Shown here one piece after another: positions 42,050-49,460 of a stretch of DNA of 49,460 nucleotides (position 1 is the stretch's first letter; every line of letters starts with the position of its first letter). The notes beneath the pieces are model-generated. The model saw only the letters and a program-made list of their open reading frames with translations, was not told the DNA's origin and did not search any database. Both the position numbers and the translations under genes were made by a program. The stretch is taken from positions 1 to 49,460 of the forward strand of contig JACQVB010000009.1 in NCBI GenBank assembly GCA_016209985.1, read 5' to 3'. The DNA comes from Gemmatimonadota bacterium. GTDB lineage: Bacteria; Gemmatimonadota; Gemmatimonadetes; Gemmatimonadales; GWC2-71-9.

Positions 42050-42786
42050 GCCGGCGGATCTTCGCAGGCAACTGGAAGATGCACCTGGGCCCGGAGGACG
42101 CACGCCAGTTTCTCAAGGTTTTTCTCTCGCGCTATCGCCATGAAGCCGGACGCGAAGTGTGGTTCTTCCCGGCCGCCGTCGCCCTGCCGGCCGTTGCGGA
42201 AGCAGCCGGCGGGCGTGCCGGCATTGTCGTCGGTGCGCAAAACGTCCACTGGGAGGACCAGGGCGCCTTCACCGGCGAGATCAGCGCTCCCATGGCCCGC
42301 CAGGCCGGCGCGCAGGCCGCCCTGGTAGGCCATTCGGAGCGCCGGCACATTTTCGGAGAAACGGACGAGCAGACCGGGCGCAAGGTTCGAGCGCTCCTCC
42401 GCCACCAGCTGACCCCCGTGCTCTGCGTCGGAGAGAAGCTCGAAGAACGGGAGCAGGGCCATACCTTGCAAGTGGTGGAGGGTCAGCTCGCGGCGCTCGC
42501 CGGATTGGATGCCGCCGCCTTGGGGCAGGTGATCGTGGCTTACGAGCCAGTGTGGGCCATCGGCACCGGGAAGAACGCCACCCCGAAAGACGCCGCCGAA
42601 GTCCACGGGTTCATCCGGGCATGGTTTGCTGCCCGCGGGGTGGCTGAGCGCCATACCACCATCCTCTACGGAGGCAGCGTCAAGCCCGATAACGTGAAGC
42701 CACTCCTTGCAGAGCCTGAAATCAATGGAGTGCTGGTGGGCGGAGCGTCCGTTAATGTCGCCACGTGGTCAGAAATGGTGCGTTGA
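42046..42786 (+). CDS. tpiA: Triosephosphate isomerase
   Basis: MSRRIFAGNWKMHLGPEDARQFL...LVGHSERRHIFGE...IVAYEPVWAIGTGKNATP. Confidence 0.97.
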
Positions 42787-42820
42787 CCGTCTCCCCCGGC
42801 TCCGGGTATCTTCCAGTTCA

Positions 42821-43201
42821 ATGTTCACCTTCCTGCTGATTCTTCTGATTCTGGACGCCGTCGTCCTCGTCACCGTCGTGCTGTTACAGGCCGGCCAGGG
42901 TGGGGGGCTCGCCGCGATGAGCGGCGGCGCCTCGACCGACACCTTCTTGGGCGGCCGTCAGGCAGTGACGATCCTGACCAAAATGTCCTGGTGGTGCGGG
43001 GGCGTTTTCCTGGCACTATCGCTGGTCCTTGCGGGATTGAGCTCGCGAGGCAGCCGTCCCCGATCAGTGCTCGAAGGTCAGATTCAACCCCCGGCGCCCG
43101 TAGCCCCGCTGCCCCTGAATGTGCAGCCGGCGACTCCCGGCACCTCGACGGCCCCGCCTGCAGGCGCACCCGCTACGCCGAAACCGGAAGGCCGCGACTG
43201 A
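42821..43201 (+). CDS. secG: Preprotein translocase subunit SecG
   Basis: MFTFLLILLILDAVVLVTVVLLQAGQGGGLAAMSGGASTDTFLGGRQAVTILTKMSWWCGGVFLALSLVLAGL. Confidence 0.92.
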   Translation: MFTFLLILLILDAVVLVTVVLLQAGQGGGLAAMSGGASTDTFLGGRQAVTILTKMSWWCGGVFLALSLVLAGLSSRGSRPRSVLEGQIQPPAPVAPLPLNVQPATPGTSTAPPAGAPATPKPEGRD

Positions 43202-44292
43202 AGCCCGCGTACGTGCTGCTGGAAGACGGCGCGTGGTTCCCCGGGACTGCGCGCCGTTCTTTTTCCGCGACCGCCGGCGAGGTGGTCTTCACGACCAACC
43301 TGACAGGCTACCAGGAGGTCTTTACCGACCCTTCCTATACCGGCCAGATCGTCACGATGACGGCGCCGATGATCGGCAATTACGGCATCAACCAGGAAGA
43401 TCTGGAGTCCGCCAAGCCGCAGGTGCAGGGAATCGTCGTCCGTGAGCTTTCCCCTGAGTTCTCCAGCTGGCGGGCGTCGGGGGGACTGGACGAGTGGCTG
43501 GCAGGGCGCGGGGTACCGGTCATTGAGGGTGTGGATACCCGGCGTCTCACCCGTCACATCCGGTCGGCGGGTGCCATGCGTGGACTGCTGATCGAGGGCA
43601 ATAGTCCCAGCGAACAAGCGCGCGACCTTCTGGCGGCGAGCCCCAAGATGGAAGGACTGGATCTCGCCTCGGTCGCAACTTGCCGGGCCGAACGGGTGGC
43701 TGGCAGTCCGACCGGAAAGCACCACGTCGTCGCGTACGATTTCGGGATGAAAGAGAACATTCTGCGGATGTTTGCATCACTCGACTGCAAGGTGACGGTC
43801 GTGCCCGCACGCACCCCGGCCGAGCGGGTTCGCGAGCTTGAGCCCGACGGTCTCTTTCTGTCCAACGGGCCGGGCGACCCGGGTGCGGTCAGTTACATCT
43901 TTCCGGTCATTCGCGAGTTGACGCGGACCGGCTTGCCGACGTTCGGAATCTGTCTCGGCCATCAGCTCATCGGGCTCGCGTTCGGCGCCACGACGGTGAA
44001 GATGCCCTATGGGCACCGAGGTGGAAATCACCCCGTGCAAGAGACCGCAACGGGACGTGTCCTCATCACGAGCCAGAATCACGGATTTGCTGTAAAGGGA
44101 ACGACTAACGACATCCCTGGTGCTAAAGAACTTGAGGTTACGCACCTTAACCTCAATGATGGCACCGTCGAAGGCTTGAGACACCGGGAACTACCGATCT
44201 TCGCTGTTCAGTACCGTCCGGAGGCCTCTCCTGGCCCCCACGACGCTCGCAAGCACTTCGGGCAGTTCGTCCAAGCTCTTGACACTCAATAG
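43198..44292 (+). CDS. carA: Carbamoyl-phosphate synthase small subunit (apparent CTG start)
   Basis: LKPAYVLLEDGAWFPGTARRSFSATAGEVVFTTNLTGYQEVFTDPSYTGQIVTMTAPMIGNYGIN...TFGICLGHQLIGLAFGATTVKMPYGHRGGNHPV; SD GGAAGG 43186-43191. Confidence 0.93.
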   Translation: MKPAYVLLEDGAWFPGTARRSFSATAGEVVFTTNLTGYQEVFTDPSYTGQIVTMTAPMIGNYGINQEDLESAKPQVQGIVVRELSPEFSSWRASGGLDEWLAGRGVPVIEGVDTRRLTRHIRSAGAMRGLLIEGNSPSEQARDLLAASPKMEGLDLASVATCRAERVAGSPTGKHHVVAYDFGMKENILRMFASLDCKVTVVPARTPAERVRELEPDGLFLSNGPGDPGAVSYIFPVIRELTRTGLPTFGICLGHQLIGLAFGATTVKMPYGHRGGNHPVQETATGRVLITSQNHGFAVKGTTNDIPGAKELEVTHLNLNDGTVEGLRHRELPIFAVQYRPEASPGPHDARKHFGQFVQALDTQ

Positions 44293-44315
44293 GTAAGCCC
44301 CTATGTTGACCGCCC

Positions 44316-44342
44316 GATCCTCTTAGGCCTGAGGGTCTTTTT
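44316..44342 (+). terminator. Terminator between carA and HU gene
   Basis: GATCCTC (44316-44322) / GAGGGTC (44331-44337) with one G-U pair, followed by TTTTT. Confidence 0.7.
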
Positions 44343-44372
44343 CTTCGTTAGGCGGGCCTGTCAGGGGGGTTC

Positions 44373-44699
44373 ATGACTAAGGCCGATCTCGTCGAGATGG
44401 TAACGGCCACGATTGCGCGGACTGCCGGTCCCATGATCTCCAAAAAGGACTGCGCCCGCGTCGTTGACGCCTTCTTGGAAGCCGTAAAAGGGGCGCTCGC
44501 CGAGCAGCACAACATCGAGATCAGGGGATTCGGGACTTTCAAGATCCGCCGGCGTAAGACCCGCATGGCTCGTAACCCGCGCACGGGCGACCCGGTAGAG
44601 GTGGCAGCCCGCCCGGTACCAGTCTTTAAGCCTTCAAAAGAGCTTCGGGCGCTCGTGGCTGAGGCCAGCGAAGGCGCCACGCCTCCCGCCGCCCGCTAG
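44373..44699 (+). CDS. HU/IHF family DNA-binding protein
   Basis: MTKADLVEMVTATIARTAGPMISKKDCARVVDAFLEAVKGALAEQHNIEIRGFGTFKIRRRKTRMARNPRTGDPVEVAARPVPVFKPSKEL; SD CAGGGGGG. Confidence 0.96.
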   Translation: MTKADLVEMVTATIARTAGPMISKKDCARVVDAFLEAVKGALAEQHNIEIRGFGTFKIRRRKTRMARNPRTGDPVEVAARPVPVFKPSKELRALVAEASEGATPPAAR

Positions 44700-44723
44700 C
44701 ATCTGCTCCTTCCCCAGCACAAT

Positions 44724-44746
44724 TGATCCCGTCCCGGCGGGGATCA
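44724..44746. terminator. Hairpin between convergent HU and CoA-binding genes, possible weak terminator
   Basis: TGATCCC (44724-44730) / GGGATCA (44740-44746), poor T-tract. Confidence 0.45.
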
Positions 44747-44761
44747 GCCGTTTGTTCATCT

Positions 44762-45223
44762 TCAGGACTCGCCCGAAAGCAGGCGCCGATGCTCCACCAT
44801 CATGCACCGGTCTTGCACCACGGCTATCCCCTTTTTCATCAGCTCCCGAGCGACTTGGTCATTGCGAATTCCAGACTGAAACCAGACCGCTCGCGGCCGC
44901 TTGGCCAGCAGGTCATCCAGGTGCCGAGCGACGTGCTCGGGTCTGCGGAAAACCACGACGAGATCCACGTGCCCTGGGATCTCGCTCAAGCTGCGGTGCA
45001 CTGGCACTCCGAGGATTTCCCTGATGTCCGGGTAGTAGACCGGAACCGGAATGACATCGTAGCCGGCAGCACTGAGGTAGGACGCCACGAAATGGGCTGG
45101 CCGATCGGCGTGCGTATCGGGCTTGATGCCGAGAATGGCAATCCGGCGGCTCTCCTTGAGCAGCGTGCGCAGATCGGCATCACCGTCGATCGCCAGGGGT
45201 AGCAGGTTCTCCGTCATCGCCAT
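44762..45223 (-). CDS. CoA-binding domain protein (YccU-like)
   Basis: RRIAILGIKPDTHADRPAHFVASYLSAAGYDVIPVPVYYPDIREILGVPVHRSLSEIPGHVDLVVVFRRPEHVARHLDDLLAKRPRAVWFQSGI. Confidence 0.92.
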   Translation of the reverse strand: MAMTENLLPLAIDGDADLRTLLKESRRIAILGIKPDTHADRPAHFVASYLSAAGYDVIPVPVYYPDIREILGVPVHRSLSEIPGHVDLVVVFRRPEHVARHLDDLLAKRPRAVWFQSGIRNDQVARELMKKGIAVVQDRCMMVEHRRLLSGES

Positions 45224-45236
45224 AATGTTACCGTTT

Positions 45237-45527
45237 ATGCACTTCCGGCATGACCAAGTTGCGTCTGCCCCCAGTTTGACGGTTCGGTGCCGCCTCTTTG
45301 CCCGCTACGCAGAGCTTGCTGGAATCTCCGAACTCACTCTCGAGCTGCCCCATCATTCCACGGTCGCGGACGCCGTCATCTTCCTGCGAGCCCGCATCCC
45401 GCAGGGCTCGCTCCTGCCGGAACGACCTCTCACGGCCTTGAACGCAGTCCACGCACTCCCTCACCAAGAGCTCCACGAAGGAGACGAATTGGCACTGCTG
45501 CCCCCTATGGCGGGCGGTCTGCCATGA
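45237..45527 (+). CDS. moaD: MoaD/ThiS family sulfur carrier
   Basis: LTVRCRLFARYAELAGISELTLELPHHSTVADAVIFL...LLPPMAGGLP: conserved -GG type C-terminal region; start uncertain (45225, 45237 or TTG 45276). Confidence 0.8.
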   Translation: MHFRHDQVASAPSLTVRCRLFARYAELAGISELTLELPHHSTVADAVIFLRARIPQGSLLPERPLTALNAVHALPHQELHEGDELALLPPMAGGLP

Positions 45528-45961
45528 GTCGTCTTACCCGCGCGCCGCTCGATGTTGCCCGGTTGCTCGCCAATCTCTCGGATCCTGGCCTCGGCGGGAC
45601 CGTCGTCTTCCTGGGTTCGGTGCGGCGCGGGGCCGACGACGGGCCGGTCGCCGCGATTGACTACAGCGCGCATGAGGAGATGGCCGAAGCCGAGCTTGAG
45701 CGAATCATTGGTGAAGGTCTGAGCCGGTGGCCCGCGGCCCGTATCGCGGTGGAACACCGGCTCGGTCGGGTTCCGGCAGGGGAGGCGAGCATCGCGGTGA
45801 TCGCTGCCAGTGCCCACCGGGCCGAGGCATTCGACGCGTGCCGCTGGGTGATTGAAGAGATCAAGCGGCGCTTGCCGGTCTGGAAGAAAGAGACTCTGGA
45901 GGACGGGACGGCGCGCTGGCGGGGGAATGATGGGTCGAAAGGTCCCGCCGCCATCGCGTGA
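45524..45961 (+). CDS. moaE: Molybdopterin synthase catalytic subunit
   Basis: GGTVVFLGSVRRGADDGPVAAIDYSAHEEMAEAELERIIGEGLSRWPAARIAVEHRLGRVPAGEASIAVIAASAHRAEAFDACRWVIEEIKRRLPVWKKE. Confidence 0.93.
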   Translation: MSRLTRAPLDVARLLANLSDPGLGGTVVFLGSVRRGADDGPVAAIDYSAHEEMAEAELERIIGEGLSRWPAARIAVEHRLGRVPAGEASIAVIAASAHRAEAFDACRWVIEEIKRRLPVWKKETLEDGTARWRGNDGSKGPAAIA

Positions 45962-45979
45962 ACCAGATGAGAGGGACGC

Positions 45980-46498
45980 ATGGGATTATCCGTGACGCTG
46001 ATCGAGCCTCAGATCCCCCCGAATACCGGCAACATCGCGCGCCTGTGCGCTGCTACCGATACCGCGCTTCACTTGATAGAACCCCTGGGCTTCTCCATCG
46101 ACGACGACGAGCTGCGGCGGGCCGGGCTCGACTACTGGGATGACGTTGACCTGTGGGTTCATCCGCACTGGCGGGCGTTCCGTGACGCGGTGGCCCGGGA
46201 CCGATGTCTGTATTTCTCCGCGCACGGCGAGCGATCGTATGTAGGCGCTCCCTACCGTGCTACCTCGGTGCTGGTTTTTGGCAACGAGACCGAGGGCCTG
46301 CCGGAACGGATCCTCACCAAGCATCCCGACCAGGTGTTTCGCATCCCCATGCGGCCAGGAATACGCTGTCTGAATCTCGCGACAGCGGTGGGCATTGTGC
46401 TGTACGAGGCAATACGGCAGTTGCGACTGCCGATCGACGCAGGGCTGGAACAACCCGCGGCGGCGACAGCCGACCGCACTAACCGATTTCACGATTAA
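45980..46498 (+). CDS. trmL: tRNA (cytidine(34)-2'-O)-methyltransferase
   Basis: VTLIEPQIPPNTGNIARLCAATDTALHLIEPLGFSIDDDELRRAGLDYWD...LVFGNETEGLPERIL...RCLNLATAVGIVLYEAIRQ. Confidence 0.95.
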   Translation: MGLSVTLIEPQIPPNTGNIARLCAATDTALHLIEPLGFSIDDDELRRAGLDYWDDVDLWVHPHWRAFRDAVARDRCLYFSAHGERSYVGAPYRATSVLVFGNETEGLPERILTKHPDQVFRIPMRPGIRCLNLATAVGIVLYEAIRQLRLPIDAGLEQPAAATADRTNRFHD

Positions 46499-46507
46499 GG
46501 ATCCTCG

Positions 46508-47434
46508 ATGCGGAAAATAACGGTGGTGGGGGCTGGAAATGTGGGTGCTTCCGTCGCGCAGCGACTCGCCGAAAAGGAGCTGGCGCATCAGGTCGTTCTG
46601 GTGGACGTGGTGGAGGGGATACCACAGGGAAAGGGCCTGGATCAGTGGGAGTCCGCGCCGATCGAAGGTTTCGACACCCGGGTGTCAGGCACCAATGACT
46701 ATGCCGACACCGCCGGCAGCGACCTCTTTGTGGTGACGGCCGGCATCGCGAGGAAGCCCGGCATGAGCCGCGACGATCTGGTGCGCACCAACGTCGAAAT
46801 CGTCAAGGCGGTGAGCCTGCAGATCAAGCAGCATGCGCCGGACGCCATCGTCATCATGGTGTCCAACCCCTTGGACGTGATGTGCTGGGTGGCGAAGCAG
46901 GTCACCGGGTTTTCCCGGGAGCGTGTCGTGGGTATGGCAGGGGCACTGGATACGGCACGATACCGGAGCTTTTTGGCGGAGGCACTCGACGTATCGGTGG
47001 AGGACATCCAGGCCATGGTGCTCGGCGGGCATGGGGACACGATGGTTCCGCTGGTCTCCTACACGACGGTCTCCGGGATTCCGGTGACCCAGCTCATCGA
47101 TCGCAAGAAGCTCGAAGAGATCGTCGAACGCACCCGGAACGGCGGCGCCGAGATCGTCAACTACCTGAAGACGGGCTCGGCGTACTACGCACCGGCCGCG
47201 GCCGCGGTCCAGATGGCGGAGGCCATCGCCAGGGACAAGAGGCGGGTCCTGCCGTGCTCGGCGTGGCTGGAGGGGGAGTACGGACTCAAAGGATTGTATC
47301 TCGGCGTGCCGTGCAAACTCGGAGGACGGGGCGTCGAGCAGATCCTCGCGGTGGAGCTCACGAGCAAGGAGCAGGTCGCACTGCACAAGTCCGCCGAGGC
47401 CGTGCGCCAGATCATGGAGACGGTGAAGCTCTAG
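46508..47434 (+). CDS. mdh: Malate dehydrogenase
   Basis: [91 protein letters not shown]. Confidence 0.96.
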   Translation: MRKITVVGAGNVGASVAQRLAEKELAHQVVLVDVVEGIPQGKGLDQWESAPIEGFDTRVSGTNDYADTAGSDLFVVTAGIARKPGMSRDDLVRTNVEIVKAVSLQIKQHAPDAIVIMVSNPLDVMCWVAKQVTGFSRERVVGMAGALDTARYRSFLAEALDVSVEDIQAMVLGGHGDTMVPLVSYTTVSGIPVTQLIDRKKLEEIVERTRNGGAEIVNYLKTGSAYYAPAAAAVQMAEAIARDKRRVLPCSAWLEGEYGLKGLYLGVPCKLGGRGVEQILAVELTSKEQVALHKSAEAVRQIMETVKL

Positions 47435-48207
47435 ATCGCGCCTTCCGAAACCGCGGGCGGGGGACGGTAGGCGAGCGCCGCCTTGAGGAGGTCTCTGTTG
47501 AGGAGGGCAATCACGTCGATACTGATCTCCTTGGGACACGCCGCCTGGCAGGCTCCGTGATTGGTGCAGTTGCCGAAGCCTTCTTCGTCCATTCGCTGCA
47601 CCAGGGCCAGCACCCGGGGCAGGCGCTCCGGCTGGCCCTGGGGCAGCAAGGCCAGATGCGCCACCTTGGCGGCGGTAAATAGCATGGCCGATGCGTTGGG
47701 GCAGGCCGCGACGCAGGCCCCGCAGCCGATGCAAATGGCGGCGTCGAAGGCCCGGTCGGCCACCGGCTTTGCGATCGGGATGACGTTCGCTTCGGGAGCG
47801 CTTCCCGACCGCACCGAGACGTAACCGCCGGCCTGGATGATCCGGTCGAGGCTGCTCCGGTCGACCACCAGGTCCTTGATCACCGGGAATGCGCGGGCCC
47901 GCCATGGTTCGACCCACAGCTCGTCACCATCGCGGAAGCTCCGCAGGTGCAGCTGGCACACGGTGACGCCGGTGAGCGGCCCGTGCGGGTCCCCGTTGAC
48001 CACCATCCCGCAGGATCCACAAATGCCTTCCCGGCAATCATGCTCAAAGGCGATCGGGTCCGTTCCGGCCTCCACCAGGCGGCCGTTCACCACGTCGAGC
48101 ATTTCCAGGAAGGACATGTCCTCGTTCAGCCCGTCGGCATCGTAGCGCTCGAATCGTCCGGGCGCCGCGGACCGGGGCTGCCGCCACACATGAAGCACCA
48201 AGCGCAT
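47431..48207 (-). CDS. sdhB: Succinate dehydrogenase/fumarate reductase iron-sulfur subunit
   Basis: [64 protein letters not shown]. Confidence 0.95.
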   Translation of the reverse strand: MRLVLHVWRQPRSAAPGRFERYDADGLNEDMSFLEMLDVVNGRLVEAGTDPIAFEHDCREGICGSCGMVVNGDPHGPLTGVTVCQLHLRSFRDGDELWVEPWRARAFPVIKDLVVDRSSLDRIIQAGGYVSVRSGSAPEANVIPIAKPVADRAFDAAICIGCGACVAACPNASAMLFTAAKVAHLALLPQGQPERLPRVLALVQRMDEEGFGNCTNHGACQAACPKEISIDVIALLNRDLLKAALAYRPPPAVSEGAI

Positions 48208-49460
48208 TACTTGTAACTCCGCTGTGCGAGATGCACGTACTCGAAGGTGAGCGGCTCTTTGTGAAGCCGAGGGGCGTTGCCGGGGCCGGTGTATTCCCAC
48301 GCGGCGACGTAGGCAAATCGCTCGTCGTCGCGTTGCGCCTCGCCATCCGGGGTCTGATGCTCCTCCCGGAAATGGCTGCCGCAGGATTCGTCGCGATGCA
48401 GCGCGTCAATACACAGCAGCTCGGCAAACTCCAGGAAGTCGGCCACGCGGCCGGCCTTCTCCAGTTCCTGGTTGAGCTCATCCCCCGTACCGGTCACCCG
48501 CAGCTCCCGCCAGAAGCGCTCGCGGACCTCAGGGACCGCCTTCAGGGCGGCCTTCAACGAGGCGGTGCTCCGGGACATTCCGCAGCGGTCCCACAGCAGG
48601 CGGCCGAGCTCGCGATGAAAGTGCTCGGCCGGGTAGCGCCCGTTCACCGAAAGCAGTTTCTGGGTCCGCTGCCGCGCCTCCTGCTCGGCGTCTTCGAAGG
48701 CCGCGTGATTCGTGTTCAAGGGAGCGAACGTTTCCTTCGCCAGGTAGTCCGCGATGGTGTAGGGGAGGATGAAGTACCCGTCGGCCAGCCCCTGCATCAG
48801 TGCACTCGCGCCCAGCCGGTTGGCCCCATGGTCCGAAAAATTGGCTTCACCGAGCACGTACAGTCCGGGGACCGTGCTCATCAGGTTGTAGTCCACCCAG
48901 GACCCGCCCATAGCGTAATGCGGGGCGGGGTAGATGCGCATCGGCACCTGGTAGGGGTCTTCCCCGGTAATCTGGCGGTACATGTCGAACAGATTGCCAT
49001 AGCGCTCGGCGACCGCCTGCTTTCCCAGCCGCGCCAACGCGTCGGCAAAATCGAGATACACGCCGTTTCTGAGCGGCCCGACTCCATGACCGCTATCCAC
49101 CATTTCCTTGGCGCGGCGCGATGCCACATCCCGCGGCGTCAGGTTCCCGAATGCCGGATAGATCCGCTCCAGATAGTAGTCACGCTCGGATTCCGGAATG
49201 CTCGCGGGCGCTCGCTGGTCTCCCGGCTTCTTGGGCACCCAGATCCGCCCGTCGTTCCGCAGCGACTCGCTCATCAGGGTCAGCTTGGACTGATGGTCCC
49301 CGGTGACCGGGATGCAGGTCGGGTGGATCTGCGTGAAGCACGGGTTGCCGAAGAGCGCCCCGCGCCGGTGGGCACGCCAGATGGCGGTGGCGTTCGAGGC
49401 CCGCGCCATGGTCGAGAGGTAGAAGGTGTTGCCGTACCCGCCCGTGGCGAGCACGACGGC
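48207..49460 (-). CDS. sdhA: Succinate dehydrogenase/fumarate reductase flavoprotein subunit (N-terminus beyond window)
   Basis: [39 protein letters not shown]...[49 protein letters not shown]. Confidence 0.94.
   Translation of the reverse strand, partial: AVVLATGGYGNTFYLSTMARASNATAIWRAHRRGALFGNPCFTQIHPTCIPVTGDHQSKLTLMSESLRNDGRIWVPKKPGDQRAPASIPESERDYYLERIYPAFGNLTPRDVASRRAKEMVDSGHGVGPLRNGVYLDFADALARLGKQAVAERYGNLFDMYRQITGEDPYQVPMRIYPAPHYAMGGSWVDYNLMSTVPGLYVLGEANFSDHGANRLGASALMQGLADGYFILPYTIADYLAKETFAPLNTNHAAFEDAEQEARQRTQKLLSVNGRYPAEHFHRELGRLLWDRCGMSRSTASLKAALKAVPEVRERFWRELRVTGTGDELNQELEKAGRVADFLEFAELLCIDALHRDESCGSHFREEHQTPDGEAQRDDERFAYVAAWEYTGPGNAPRLHKEPLTFEYVHLAQRSYK

Noticed and set aside
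43213-43215. GTG 43213 as the carA start
   Set aside because: Poor SD spacing and loss of the conserved KPAYV N-terminus compared with CTG 43198; kept only as an alternative.
46685-47917. 410-aa minus-strand ORF spanning mdh and sdhB
   Set aside because: Overlaps two conserved genes in other frames; low-complexity G/R/P-rich translation.

Overview
High-GC bacterial chromosomal window, almost fully coding. Gene content and synteny suggest a Gemmatimonadota-like genome, but that is inference only. Main blocks: (1) rSAM/DUF2344 - rng - rplU - rpmA; (2) a minus-strand run with two M16-family proteins, a class IV aminotransferase, an Ig-like lipoprotein, DUF423, DUF2007 and an amidohydrolase; (3) a minus-strand acyl-CoA/aromatic catabolism cassette (3-hydroxyacyl-CoA dehydrogenase, GDPD, BoxB/PaaA-like di-iron protein, two enoyl-CoA hydratases, thiolase, aldehyde dehydrogenase, TetR regulator); (4) an ECF sigma / putative anti-sigma / Spy-like trio, an orphan zinc-ribbon protein, tRNA-Leu(CAA), a CheY-like receiver and a Crp/Fnr regulator; (5) a second M16 pair with leucyl aminopeptidase and a TonB-plug outer-membrane protein; (6) a ~15 kb plus-strand housekeeping run yicC-gmk-rpoZ-coaBC-UDG-dnaB-radA-ispD-tsaC/sua5-LMWPTP-aroE-comF-gapA-pgk-tpiA-secG-carA, then HU; (7) moaD-moaE, trmL, mdh, and convergent sdhB-sdhA (sdhA cut by the window edge). 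I found no CRISPR array, transposon, prophage or clear defence system. The most notable signals are: an M16 pair whose zinc motifs are lost in both subunits, next to an intact pair elsewhere; a BoxB-like oxygenase in a beta-oxidation cassette without visible reductase partners and with a PaaR-like palindrome at the regulator; short tandem intergenic repeats (one an inverted heptamer array before rplU, one shared octamer at two loci); a G-quadruplex motif in the yicC leader; an apparent CTG start for carA; and local GC drops in dnaB and the 3' end of carA.
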